Shown here: one piece after another, positions 36,901-49,265 of the stretch
Numbering within the stretch: the first letter of the stretch is position 1
How the letters are laid out: each line of letters starts with the position of its first letter
DNA from: Spirodela intermedia
Taxonomy: Eukaryota; Streptophyta; Magnoliopsida; Alismatales; Araceae
DNA: 64,000 nucleotides
Assembly: GCA_902729315.2 (NCBI GenBank)
Contig: LR746277.1
Span: 3,229,001-3,293,000, forward strand
Reading direction: 5' to 3'
Notes under the pieces: model-generated
The model's input: only the letters and a program-made list of their open reading frames with translations
Told to the model about the DNA's origin: nothing
The model's database searches: none
Position numbers and translations under genes: made by a program

Positions 36901-39900
36901 ATAATTTCCATTGAATCTTTTGGTATACGTGGATGAAAGCTTGAGCGAATTTTGTGTAGCAATAAACGAAATAATAGGATGAACTGCCAATTAAATGGTG
37001 CAGACACATGCGTCCAGTGCAAAAGACCACCGCCACAAGTTACATACTTCCAGTACAGACAAAGATACAAAAAGGCATACATCTGAAAGAACATATCAGA
37101 TGTTACCAAGGAAAATTAGATGATGCAAACGTTGTTCTTTAGTTACAACTGGAAAAAAAGAAGAGATAAGAGAAGTAATGCAAGCGAAAGCAAGTGAAAT
37201 TCACCTGCAACTGTCGTAGAATTGGTTTCTGCCATTGCTCTCGCTGATAAAAGATAAGATCATGAAAAACGTAAAGGTTCGTGAATAACATGCAAAAGTT
37301 CAAAGTAAAATATACTCATAATAAAACTAAATAGACTTGGAAGAAAAAAAAGGTAACACATGCTCAGAATAAGAAACAGTTTATGGGCCCAACCTGAGGA
37401 AAGAATTCGAGGAAAAGAAAAGAACTGGTTTCACCACAGGATGGAGGGGGCTACCTTCTTCTTCCAGTAGTTATATACAGACTGGAAAACAGCATATCTA
37501 ATTGATTGAGGTTCCAAGGTCTGCAAAAACATAACTAAATTAGAGATAATACTTTAGAAGAAGAGAGAAAAGGTAAACACAACTTAATTAGAAATAACTC
37601 CCAATAAAAACAGCGAGAAGGTAAACATTTCTAAATTAGATATAACAACAAGTCGTTATCGACAATACCATAAATGACATGCAGAACCAACGGATGAAAT
37701 GAAGCCGTAATTGGTCATATGATAATCACTTTCATCATGCAACTTACTGTTGTTCTTAAACAAAGGCAATGCTATCAATTTTCGCTAAAATCCAATACGT
37801 ATAGAAAAGATTTTTTGTCAAGCGAGACCTTAATTCTCCCCATATTAGATCCTTGTTGTTTCTCATCCTTGTTTCAGCCATTTCGATATGAACAGCTACT
37901 TTTCATGCTGTATCATCACCCTATTAAGAAAAAAGTAACAGTAGCCTTCGAAATATGCTGCTAAACCTGTCTGTAGTCCATTCTCCTCAACAGGAAAGAA
38001 AATGGAGGAGACAGAAGCATAAATTCTCACAAAAAAAGAAACAAATAGCATTTTTAAAAGAAAACTCTTCTGAAGGCAGGGAGAGTATTTTCTTAACCAA
38101 CTGGATGAAAAAAATAAACACAAGAAAGATGAATAAATCCAAATGTCATCAAACTGTAGATAATGCGAAAAAAGAAAGCATAGTTGCATGAAGTATCACC
38201 TCTGCAGCTGCATCTAGCTGCAAGAGAACAGGAACAGGAGACCCATGGGTTGGTGTTATCACTCCAGCCCTTTCCCGAGCTTTATGGTCTAATACCTCTA
38301 ATTTAAACAGAAGACTCTCAAACCTGAAAAATAGTTGCATGCATAACATAAGAACGAAGAGGATAAATAGCGACTTACATCAGATGTGCCACTATGAAAA
38401 TCGGAAGAACATGGAAAAAAATCCAGTAATTTGCAGAAAACAAGATTTGTCGTCTAAAAAGGCCTCATAAAAAAAATAGACATTAAGCTGAATATTGTCA
38501 GTGTTTACAAGCTGCCACTCCCTGACTGGAATACATACTGATTAATATTTTTGGCTACACAAAAAAGAGGATGGTAAAATAAGAATGCATTTGCAGCATT
38601 GCTTAAGGCTTCCGTCATTCAAAAGGACAGTTTGTTTAAACACGTTCTTTGTCGAAATAAAAAAATTGTAAATCAAATGATCAAGGAAGAAGAGGGAAGT
38701 GCTTACTTCTACCTTGTCATAAAGTACATAAATTCACAAGAAAAAAATAAAGTTAAAAAACCAATAGTAGATGCAAGCAAGGCCACAATAAAATCCCTTC
38801 AAATGGCAAAAAATCTCCGACAAAGTTGAATAGTTTCCAATTGATTTAATCTACAGGAATTCTTCAATAATCAAAACACCAGAAACTGGTTACACAGGTG
38901 AGGACCCAGGGTTTAAGACAATCCAATCGTAGATAAGTGGCTAAGAGTCTGCTCAAGCCCCATAGAAGTATTTGAACACTATTGCAATCGTACACCTGCA
39001 TTTCCATGCATAGGCAAATTAGGGCCCACATCAAAGTCTCCCCTCTGTTAATCAATAAGTCCACTTATCCGCCAATTTTCTTTTCTGTAGCTCTAATAAA
39101 AAAAATAAAAAAGAATGCCCAACCGAATTCAACCAAGTTACTTAAGTTTCGTAGTGCACAAAAAGTGAAAGCCGATTCAAATATCAGATGCTTTGCAGAA
39201 TAAAGAAAAGACTATCTCTGAAATTTCCTTTACAGGCAAACTGATGAACAAAATGATATGATTGGTGGAAATCTGTCTACCTGCACAGCGATTGAAAAAT
39301 ATGATCGAATGTGCAGAAACATCAGCCATAACTATTCTGTGCACTAACAGGTGCAATTTCCGTCTGTTATCGAAGATGCTTCTCTCTTTGCAGAACCTCT
39401 TCATCTTCGCATGGGAAATGAAAACGATATGCCAAATCATAGCTCAGGTTCTAAACTAGATCTTAAATTGGACAACTTTATGCATCATCACGACTTCAAG
39501 TTATTTTCGAAGCACTTCAAGCTCATCTCTATCATCCTTACCAACTCAAAAAACATTAATGCAAAATCATAATCCTTACCCTCTCTTCCCACCCCCCCCG
39601 GCGACCACCATCTTAGTTATCATTGTGACGATATATTCCATAAACAAAAAGTTGTCAAGGATTCGGAACCCAGATTCCAGGCAATCAGACCAATGAACTA
39701 TCTTATTGTTACCCAAACATTCAAACTGTTATGTATGGTTCCATGAATGCAGCAATGCTGATTGGTGGCAGAACAGACTCCCTGTTAAAATGGGTCTCCC
39801 ACTCCCCACTTGATTGATAGTCATCAGGTGGTTCCATAACTAGTGCCTTACGTGAAGATACTAATGCACAGAAAGAAAAAAGAAAGGGGATAATCCTTAT

Positions 39901-40921
39901 AATTAATTGCCACAATTAATCATATAAATAATAAAAATATGAGAAGAAGGGATGAGGAACGAATAATAGTTCGTGCTGTGTATTTTTGAACTTAAATTCG
40001 CAAGTTAAAGCAACTCTACAGATATTTCCATGAATAGCTGCCTTCAATGCAATGGAGAGCTTTACAATCTTACGTTTTACGCAAGAAAAGAAAAAGACAA
40101 AATGACTTATTGAGATGAGATGATGGTATGTCACTGACAAAGATTAGCAAGTCCAGGACTCAAGAAGCTAACAAAAAACAGGGGAACGATGCAAAAATAC
40201 AAGATTAATGTGCTTAGCAAAGAGAAGGATGGGAAGGTACAAATAAAAACAGGTAAAAATTCATGCGTTATGCCACAGGCAAATTTGATCTACTGCAATT
40301 TACATCCATCACTTTACTTTTCATCTGAAAGAATCTTCCTTTCGTTGTTAAACTCCTGAAGCCAATCCTCATCTTCGTTATCCAGATCGTACTCGACAAA
40401 TTCCCCAAGCTCAGCTCGTGCTGCAACCAGTAACTCAATGGTTAAGATGCCGAAAATTTTCTCAGCATCTGGCATTGAAAGGGTAGAGGTCATCCTGAGA
40501 AGCAGACCTCCTCTCCCCCGTAGATATGATGTAGTTTGATTAAACGTGCGAGTGTAATCCCTTTCATAGGTATCCACAATAACAAACTGCGGCGTAGGAA
40601 TATCAGACGCAAGTTTCTTGCTGGGAGTCGGAGGAACCTATGACATTAAAATCCAAGTTGTTCACGATTGTGAAGGAACACTCATGAAATGAACGTAGAA
40701 TTGAAGCAAGATCACGAGAGCAAAATCAGCGAATTGCGGAAGGAAGCATAAGCATCCAGAAATTTCACCTCATTGTCAGCCTCGGCAACAAATCGCTGCA
40801 ACTGGTTGCGTGTGGCAGTCGTGGTCACAACATCATCATCTTCGAAGTCCTTAATGGATTTGACAATTGGCAGCTTCTTGTGGATGTCAAGGGGGCGAGG
40901 CCTGAATGAGAGTCTACTCAT
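33998..40921 (-). CDS. EPL1: Enhancer-of-Polycomb-like protein, NuA4 complex subunit
   Basis: Twelve coding exons: 40769-40921, 40508-40637, 40318-40420, 38200-38323, 37455-37520, 37205-37243, 35701-35781, 35496-35543, 34989-35039, 34819-34887, 34274-34513 and 33998-34180. All are GT-AG and in frame, giving 428 residues, close to the Arabidopsis EPL1 proteins. The N-terminal EPcA domain starts MSRLSFRPRPLDIHKKLP and includes VDTYERDY and LDNEDEDWLQEFN. Further conserved blocks are FKLEVLDHKARERAG, IRYAVFQSVYNYWK, NPYNVFRPREKIHRLH and a basic RRPRGRPSK (325-333, AT-hook-like). Epl1 anchors the Piccolo module of the NuA4 histone H4 acetyltransferase, so a nuclear chromatin role is expected. I start at ATG 40921; the frame also extends upstream through GTG. 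Intron 2 is an odd 87 bp in frame (listed separately). The last residues (IIFDRKRNQ) are short and basic. Confidence 0.88.
34241..34258. repeat. short (GA)n tract in the last EPL1 intron
   Basis: GA run within the 93-bp intron 34181-34273 (CT on the transcribed strand), where it may serve as part of the pyrimidine tract. Confidence 0.8.
40421..40507 (-). other. frame-preserving, stop-free 87-bp EPL1 intron (exitron candidate)
   Basis: Splicing from G|GTCTGC to TTGCAG|CA restores GRG-ARAELGEF, the sequence expected for the EPcA domain. Yet the intron is exactly 29 codons with no stop, so an unspliced transcript would encode 29 extra residues (including MPDAEKIFGIL) within the domain. The donor is weak: GTCTGC, without the usual GTAAGT. 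Such introns are called exitrons. Whether retained transcripts exist cannot be told from DNA. Confidence 0.6.
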
Positions 40922-41791
40922 GTCCACACATCTCCTGTCAAATGAAGGCGTTTATCGCTGGTCATGCCGTCTCTCCATTCATAGATATCCACACTCTCTC
41001 TCGGCCACTGACTAACCAATGCTCTGCTAGCAACGCATGAGCGCAGGCCAGCCTCAGGTCATCCTCGAAGAAGGCAGAGTAAGACAAAATTACCGACTTT
41101 CTCCGCTCAATGCAACGAATGGCTCAACAGACAACTACTTGACGACAAATTGGCGTACAAGATTCACGGACACACAAGTGAGAGAGATCTTGTACACTCG
41201 AGGAGAGTATGGGAACCCTAGAAATGCTGGAAACTGCGGAGCAGCACAATTGAGGCCGGAAGAAGCTGAACCACGCACACGGGAACCCAAATTCAGCACA
41301 AACCGGAAAGCACCCAACGGCCAACCAATGCCCTAGTTTCGAAACTGAGCCAACGCGGACGAACAGGGGACCCTTGGGCGGCGCCGCTCCTCCGCCACGG
41401 CTCCAATTTCAACCCGAAGAAAGCCTCCCCGAGGAGAGCGGGGGCCTGCGCCACCCTCGCCGATCGGACCCGCGGCCCAAGACGGCGGGGGAGGAGAGGG
41501 GGACTGGTTCTCAGAGCGACGAGTCAAACCGGCGCGAATCGGGCAAGAATCGGACGATTTAGGGCACCGGAGGGCGGAAAGAGACGACACCAGCAGATCA
41601 CTCCGGCACTCCTCCCCGACGCCGGCGCGGAGGAAGGGCACCGGAAAAGTCCACGGCGGCGAAGTAGTTGCTTCCGTCTTCAAGCTCGAGCTCGCTAGGG
41701 TTTTGAAACGCTCAAAAAAGGGAGGGAAGGGAGAAGTTGGGGCTGCGGGTAGGGGAAGAGAGGAGTTCAGTTTGCTTTTCTTCCTCCCCCT

Positions 41792-41793
<2 letters not shown>

Positions 41794-41848
<55 letters not shown>

Positions 41849-41849
41849 C
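41794..41849. repeat. (CT)n microsatellite in the EPL1 leader
   Basis: About 56 bp of CT on the plus strand, hence GA in the EPL1 transcript sense, broken once. Confidence 0.95.
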
Positions 41850-42294
41850 GGGCCGAACGGGCCGCACCACGGGTTCGGCCCGGTTGAGCCGATTCGGAAG
41901 ATCTGACTGTTTGCGGGGGTGGGCAGATCTGAATCTCGCACGTGGTGTTGTTGGCTTCTTCCAACTCGCTGGCCCGGCCCAGAATTTTCTATTATAGTTT
42001 GAATATCAGGGATTAAAATATCCTTTTAACCTTGTACTTAGCCAGGCTCGTGGGCCCGCGGGTCGGCCTGTTCGGGGTAGGCTCGGACTGTTAAAAATAA
42101 TTTTTATATTTGTTATCCCAGTAAAAAAATAAATTGCGCCAATATGCACTTAATTGGTCTCCCTCCCAGTAAAATTAAAAATAAAAAATCAAAATGCTGG
42201 TCTAATTTTTTATCATATTACCCGAGAAAAATCCAAATAAATTTAAATTGGCAATCACATATATAAAATGGGCATTCAGAAAATGTACATGTGG

Positions 42295-42295
42295 G

Positions 42296-42376
<81 letters not shown>
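42295..42376. repeat. long (GA)n microsatellite
   Basis: About 80 bp of almost perfect GA, between the MLO 3' end and the EPL1 promoter. Confidence 0.95.
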
Positions 42377-42379
<3 letters not shown>

Positions 42380-42480
42380 CTCACTGGGGCCCTGGAGCTA
42401 TGCTCCAGTGTAAAGAGCTTAAGCTTGCCTCAAGAACATTGGTTGAATCCGTGCCAAGGAGTTGATGGCAGTGCCCATGG

Positions 42481-45153
42481 TCAAGAAGATGGCCTCAGAT
42501 CGGAGTTCTCGCTCACAGACTCCACGATTTCCCCAACGTTGACCGTATGCTGAGCGCTGTGAGCCGATTCAGAGACTATTTGATTCCGAGGCCCACCAAC
42601 ACTTGCATCATCTTCTGTTTTTCCGGAGAGAAAGCCCTTGAAGACTGATGACAGCCCAGCTTGTGACTTCTTCCGCCCCTTTGCGCTCATAGCCCAGCCC
42701 TGAATCTTATCTTGCACTTGCTCATCAAAAATCTGTCTTTTGAAGTTGTCACCCATCTGGGCTCGCACCAAATGATATCAGCACGCAGAAAAAAAAAAAG
42801 AAAAAAAAAGAGGGATCTTGATATACTATATATAGATGGCGAGGTAGAACAGAACATGTTCTACCTGAGTGACGATCGCATAAAGGGGTAAAGTACTGTA
42901 ACTGCAGAGCCCTTGGATGATCACCCTGTGATTATAGTAAGCTGTCACTCGGCAACTGGGATTATCAAATGTATGGAGAATATAATGCGCTGATTAAATA
43001 TCATTACCCTATGATAAGCCTAGGAACTAAGTAGCGGACCTCTTCCATGATACAGGAATCGAAGCCATACGTTGACTAAAAGAAAAAGTCAAGTAGAGAT
43101 TAAGTCCCGGGTTTGGTCAATACTAATTACCGATAATGGTGGGTAATAGTTTTCTTACCAATATCCAGAAGAAAAATGCTATTTCGAATGAATTTTGGAA
43201 CAAGATGAAATGGATCAAGTAGAGAACGATCCCAGGCCTGTGGAACCAAAAATATTCATCAGATGGTTTGATCCGCATTCCCCCGGCATCGTCAGTTCTC
43301 TGCGCTGCAGCTTCCTGCGCAAGACGGGTGATTATGTGCTCGAGCTTCGCCCCCACAGCAAGCAGGAGCTGCAACCAGAGGCAGAAAAGATGGGTTTTGC
43401 CGTAGATCAGGTTGCAGAGATTGGATATGAAAGGTGATGCTAAGATTCTAGGAACTCACAATTAGAGGCAGAAGAGATAACCAGAAGTACGTGTGCCATC
43501 CTGCATCATGAATTTATAATAAAGATAAATAAATCAAAAGATCATCATCTGCAGCATTTTAGAGAAAACAAAGTAAATAAAAAGATATTTTGTTTATGTT
43601 CTAGAAAAGAAAGATAAAAAAAGGAAAACGAGAAGAAAACATTTATTATGTAAGAAATAATACTCACGACCCCGGCAAGAAATATTTATCATGGAAAAAA
43701 TAATCGTCACTATGCCATCAAGTGTGCAGTAGATCATACCATCCACATTCAGCAATAGGAAGAATACAACAAACAGCCACAGATACCAGCTGCAAACAAG
43801 TTACAGAATGAGATGCTGTGGGACTGGAAGATGAATAAATAAACTAAGTGGCGGCACATATTCAAGGGTCACCACCTGACTCCCACAACTTTCTTAAAAT
43901 CAGCTTCAAGCGTGCGCATCATATACTTGTGGAAGTCAAAGTTTGAGTTTGAGCGACAATGTTTCTACAATGGACAAAGAATTGAGCCAGAGATTTACTC
44001 AACCATGGAAGGATAAATATTTGATCAACAAATTCCATCAAAAGCCACATAATCGAATGGTAAGGGGGTACCATGATGAATCCTGATCGCAGGGCAATGT
44101 AGTCTGATTTAGTCACAGAAGCATGAAACTGTTTGAAAAATGACATCTAGAATTGGGACAGATGAAGCGAGCATCAGTCAACTTGGATCTTCAACTCGAG
44201 TAATAACAATAGTTAATCATATTGATGTCTATAAAATCTGCTAAAATAAGGGTGATGATAGATGACGTAGGAAGAAAATAAATCTAGTTGAAAGAGAGTC
44301 ATACCCATAGAAGAACCCAGCAAAAAACTAATTACCAGAAGAAAGAAAAGAAAATGAGTTACCGTCCAGCCTATAACAGCAGTCTTCCTCCAATGTCCTT
44401 TTCCACGTTTTGCAACAAAATCAACGTGAAGATGGGCGTGCTTGTGGGTTTTATCTGGAAGAAGTTGATGTCATAAACAAAGAGGATAAGCGGATGGATA
44501 ACCCACCAACAGCTTAAAAGAAATGCAGAGATCACAGCACAAATAAGTAAATCATTACTCTTTTCTTGTTTTATATTCTCATTCCTAATTGAATCCTCCC
44601 AGTGTTTCCATCTTTGTATCTACATATTACTAACACTGGGTTAATTCCACATTAGTAGAAAATATGTTCATGGGGAAGAATTATAAAATGGCTAAGTTAC
44701 CTTCGCCCCGCCTAGAACCATGGTGGTGGCACAGAATATAACATGGACAACTGCCAGGACAAAGATAAATATGTGAAGCTGATGCAAGGCCTCGATAGAT
44801 AACAATGGAATCTTTCCCTGGAAACATAATAAAAAAAATAATGTAAAAAAGGAAGTAAAACTGAACAAATATGAATCCTTCATTCCATTGTAGCAAAGAC
44901 AAAAGTGGAACCTGACGCAGGCAATATCCAGAGCCAGAACCCTCAGACAGCAACCTCTTATGTACTTGATCAGTGGCCGAGGATTCCTCTCTCTTGCAAG
45001 GAAGCATGTGAGATGATAAACTTGCAGAGATACATATATTGCTGATCACACCTTGAAAGACGGTAAGCAGAAGGGAGATGAATCCTAGCAGCATCAGTTC
45101 TGCAACAATAGATAGCATGAGATGTAGGAACTCGAGAAACAGAAAGGGATCAA

Positions 45154-45189
<36 letters not shown>

Positions 45190-46102
45190 ATTTTTCGAAC
45201 TGGAAAACTTGGTAAATGTCACTCATGACGCGATAATGAAACTAATTCTGGAAATTTCATTTATTTTCTGGCTGATAATTTGATAGGCCTGTTCCCTTCC
45301 ACTGATTTTTGTATGACAACTAAACTTTTCAATTCCCAAGTCCCCTGGTCTGGAATTTTCGAGCCCCATCACAGGTTGACAGGAGTCTATAGGATTACTT
45401 GTGATCAGAAATTGATTATCTAACTAGAGATATCTGATGCACTAAAGCTCAAATTGATATGATACAACGAAGGGAATCAATAAAAAATGTGCCCGTTTAT
45501 TCCTCCTACGAAATCAAAACGGTGTAAATAATTCGGTTATGAGCTCGAGTTTTCAGCTTTAAAATATACAGGATAACCGTACTGATCATATGACCTGCGC
45601 AGATGAGGTTGTTCACGTACAATGTAAACTAACTATAATGCGTGAGATCTATATACTTCTATGTATACAATCAACGGAGGCCAATGTGGGGTGCAAGTTT
45701 TGCAGAAAATAAAAATTAATTGAAAAGAAAGAAAGAAAGAAAGAAAGAAAGAATGGAGTGTGGGATATATATCTGACCTTCTTTTAGTTTCAGCAAGGCC
45801 TCAAAGAGCGCGGGTTGCTGATTACGCTTCAAATACTGAAAGATGATCCAGATGACAAAGGTCACAAGAGAATTCGAAGAGGCTAAGAGAAGACAACTGG
45901 CAAGAAGACCAATGAAAATCACAAGCGGCCCACAGTGATACGTGCACAGAAGAGAGAATTAGTCGTGTCACACCTTGCCGAGATAGTGGAGGAACCGTTC
46001 AGCGCAGAGAGAGATAATGACGATGATAGAACACACGAGCGCCACAACCCACGTCGGCGTGTACTCCAGGGTCGCAGCCGCATCCGGCGTAGACGAAGCC
46101 AT
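42481..46102 (-). CDS. MLO: MLO family seven-transmembrane protein, AtMLO1-like
   Basis: Fourteen exons: 45974-46102, 45778-45835, 44912-45099, 44701-44817, 44559-44619, 44363-44454, 44072-44146, 43876-43964, 43740-43789, 43460-43500, 43159-43368, 43008-43075, 42865-42925 and 42481-42756. They give 504 residues without a break. Hallmarks are EYTPTWVVALVC (TM1), EELMLLGFISLLLTVFQG (TM2), LHIFIFVLAVVHV (TM3), SFFKQFHASVTKSDYIALR, FDFHKYMMRTLEADFKKVVG, SWYLWLFVV, LIHFILFQNSFEIAFFFW and GLCSYSTLPLYAIVTQMG. A calmodulin-binding helix around W434 (DKIQGWAMSAKGRKK) follows TM7. MLO proteins are plasma-membrane proteins linked to calcium signalling, and some members condition powdery-mildew susceptibility. 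The TYGFDSCIM and KPSDE.FWF phrases fit the AtMLO1 group (clade II) better than the mildew clades IV and V. Exon 11 (210 bp) appears to be a fusion of exons usually separate. The C-terminal tail is short (about 90 residues). Confidence 0.9.
45157..45184. repeat. (TA)n microsatellite in an MLO intron
   Basis: A TA run of about 28 bp in MLO intron 2. Confidence 0.9.
45722..45752. repeat. (GAAA)n microsatellite in an MLO intron
   Basis: Seven or so GAAA units just 3' of MLO exon 2. In the transcript sense this is a TTTC run downstream of the donor. Confidence 0.9.
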
Positions 46103-47582
46103 CACCCTTCCCTCTCGAGCGAAAGAAGCAAGAAACAGAATATAACACCGCCATCCCCCAGTCTCCCCTCCGCTTTCCTATGGAATGAACAATGGCGCTT
46201 TTCTGCGGAAGAATCACTCCACTTTTTCTCACCGCATGCTCCGATTGCTGAGTATAAGATACCAAGGAACGGGGAAGAAGGAAGCGCCAGCGTGTCGGAA
46301 GGAATAGACACGCAAGCGTCAGTCTAGAGTGCCGCATGGCTGAATGAGCAGGCGAATGAAGGAGGCATGAAGAAGAAGGAACGTACAACTACCAGTAGTG
46401 CAAACCCAAGAAGGGACAAAATCCACCACCACCGGCGCCGCCTACTTGTGCCTCTGTACCAGTTCATCTTCTCCCCTCCGAATTTCGCTTCCCAGGGGAA
46501 TGGGACAGTTTTTCTGTCCCGATCACAGGAGGCCATCTGCCAGAGAAACGAATCTTATCACCAAGAAGAGCTCAGGTATCAATGGCACTCGCCATTCAAC
46601 GTTCCAAACACTAGAGACTGCCTTGGACATGAACAATGAAATGACCAAAGTTGCATTTAATTATTTGATTTATATGAGCTTACTGGATAAAATATGTTGT
46701 TTGATTTCAAAAACAATTTAGTATAGAATCTGTCCAAATCTCAAACTAAATTAATTAATTACAGTAAGAATAAATTTCAGGTACCCAAATCACAACGATC
46801 AATTAGCATGGCATTTCGGAGGTCAGTTTTTTGAATTGTCTAACAATGACCAATGAACTCAAACTTTTGCTGATTTTAATAATACCTTAACTATTTTCAA
46901 TAACATTTTAGAAACGAAATATAGTTCCTCAATCAAGTTTAAAAGTTGAATAAATTTAATAATTCACAAGAAATAAAAAAAAATAGCCGTATAGAAGAAG
47001 CATCAAAGATGTTGATGAGATATGATACAAATTATTTTTTTGACAACTAGTGAATTATAAAAGCTTAAATTCTAATTAATTTTTTTAACTAGATCCTATT
47101 CATCCATATTTGATATTATTTTTATTTTTTAAAACAATTCAAGGACTACCAAACCAATCCAAGTACAACAACGCTGAATGAAAAGCTATGGAAATACATT
47201 AATTTCGGAAAATGATGCGAGACGTTCAAATTAGTAATCTAGACACAAATCATGGTGAGTATCATTGTATAACTTCTAAAACATTACGTGGAGCGTTTGA
47301 CTGAGGTTTGAACATTCAATTAATATGTTTTATATTTGATTCGAAAAAGAAATCATAACTATGCTACCTCCTTAGTGTTAAGTCCTGAGTGAACTAGAAA
47401 GATAAGGTCAATAGGGTATATTGATCCTTTCATCAGGCCAATATATTTAGAGTTGCTTGGAGAAAGTACGCTTCACACGACAGAAAAATACATCAATTTT
47501 TTTTTTATAATTTAGAACCTTTACACATTCAGCCCTTTTTAAGGCCTCTCTATTAAGTTATGCTAACATGTTAGTCTTAACT
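46103..47582. other. MLO promoter and leader, then AT-rich spacer
   Basis: The first ~450 bp upstream of the MLO ATG is mixed-composition leader or promoter DNA. From about 46.65 kb the sequence is strongly AT-rich with no gene. It ends at the left edge of the duplicated segment near 47.58 kb. Confidence 0.45.
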
Positions 47583-49265
47583 TTGTTATTGTTGAATGCC
47601 GGCTTCGGCACCACAGAAAAAGCTAGTGGCCTGGTCTTATCTACTGCAAGCCGCTCCGCTGGGTTCTGCATCATCGTCCAGAGCTGCAACTACAATGTCG
47701 TACACGTCAGAGCTCAGTAACCCTGCCCTTCCGACGGGAACCGGGGTCGGCGAGAGGAAGCTCCACTGTTGGCAAATGTCTGCCGATCTGATAAAACAGC
47801 CTTGACACCGGTACCGCCATTGCCGGCCGGCCCTTCCTCTACGACATGGGTTCTCCCTCTCTCTGGCTCGGACGTTATCTTGCAGCTGGGACTTCGTCAA
47901 AAAGACGCAATTCTAGGGGCCTTCCAGGGTTGGGCAGCCTAGGAAAGGGGGGAGGAAGCATCCAAGAAACAGGCCCATGACGCCCAGCCCGGCCGCTGGC
48001 TTGGGGTTTGGCTACAGCGGGAGAAGTTGGAAGATCATTCAGTGTGAATCAGGGTGTTAATGGGGTTAGAGTCTGGCCACACCTGAGTTTTATAGATTTG
48101 GACTTCAAGGTAAAGCATATGGAGCAGATCATATATTGCCTATTCTAGTATTGGGGGGATAAAGGCTATGATATATGAGGCAACCTAGACGCCTACCCTA
48201 TCATTTATCAGAGAAAATAGAAAAAAGAAGCGAGGCTCGAAAATTGATTCTCTCACATTGATTGGAAATGATTGACAAAATAAGATGTATGTGGGATTGG
48301 AAACAAGCGAAACCAAATTTTAACAAAATAAAAAAAATTACGTGCAACACTTCAATTGATTCTAACGAAGAGCCCCAACAGTGCAAAGTCCCGCCTTGTT
48401 AAGCAGATATTCAAAAGTATGGTGGAAACATTGCCTTGGTTAGCGAGTCCGTTGCACTAGACATGGCCTTGTGTTGAAACATAAAGCGTCTTGAATCGTC
48501 CTGCTTGAATTTCTTCTCTCGCGCCAGATGACAGTCATATCTCTATGCCCTTAGTTCTTTTGTGAAACAATGGATCTGCTGGTATATGCAGGGCAGCTCG
48601 ACTATATAAGAGAAAAAAAGTTTGGTATGGATATTTAATGTGCCAGTTGCACACGGAAAGAGGACGTGACGGCAATATCGCGCCAGTTGCACTGGACAAT
48701 TAGTTCAATCTTCACCATGTGCCTAAGGTCTTGACACCATGTGTTCTTTCTTGGACTTCCCATACACTAGAGAATCATCATTAAAAGCACATAAACCGCT
48801 GACAAATCTTTCGGTGTGCCGGTAAGCGGACAGAGCAGAATCTATAAAAGCTTTCAGCCCTACGAAGGAAGGACGAATAAAAGACTTGCCGAACTGTATT
48901 CTTCACATACTCGAGCATTCAATAAGCTGCTTGCAAGACATTAAACCTCCATGGAAAGGTCACCATGCAAGGATGGATTGCTGACATCAATAAAGTGCCT
49001 CAACAATTTAAATATTATTCATTTCTCCTTATCATGTGATGGTCTTAGGTTCTCCCCTTCGCCCAATACGTGCACATGGTCTAGCGTATAAAGAAAACAC
49101 ACCCAACGCATCCCTAGACGGGATTTGGACTTCAATAGGGCTGATTAGAAGCTTGGAGGTTAGTCTTCTTATAATGTGATTGCCCACACTATACGACGAT
49201 ATCTCTTTTTCCTTCTCTTTCTTGCTCCCTTAAATAGGGAGATGTGGCCAGAATTTTGTGTGGAC
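47583..49265 (+). repeat. ~1.6-kb duplicated segment, copy 1
   Basis: This aligns in direct orientation with 61107-62175 plus 63548-64000. Shared landmarks include 'gtacacgtca', 'gagaggaagctcca', 'caagaaacaggcccat', 'cttcacatactcgagca', 'gacattaaacctcc', 'gctgattagaagcttggagg' and 'agggagatgtg.ccaga'. By eye the copies differ at roughly a quarter of positions with indels. TATA-like boxes occur at about 48842 (tataaaa) and 49233 (taaatagg). No protein is conserved between copies. It lies about 1.9 kb upstream of the protease gene. It is either an old transposon-derived segment or part of a locus duplication. Confidence 0.75.

Larger units (their letters stand above)
40922..42480 (-). promoter_or_regulatory. 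EPL1 leader and promoter region, and MLO 3' flank
   Basis: The EPL1 transcript should start in this block. 41340-41860 is GC-rich with a long CT tract (GA on the minus strand), typical of a 5' leader. A weak TATA-like CTATAATAG lies on the minus strand at 41990-41998. A 5' UTR intron between about 40.95 and 41.35 kb is likely but I could not fix its ends. The 202-codon minus frame at 41333-41941 is made of GA repeat and GC-rich leader, and I do not call it a gene. Confidence 0.4.

Noticed and set aside
41333-41941. 202-codon minus-strand frame rich in Arg-Glu, Pro and Ser
   Set aside because: It spans a GA microsatellite and the GC-rich leader of EPL1. The composition explains the open frame and no family resemblance is seen.
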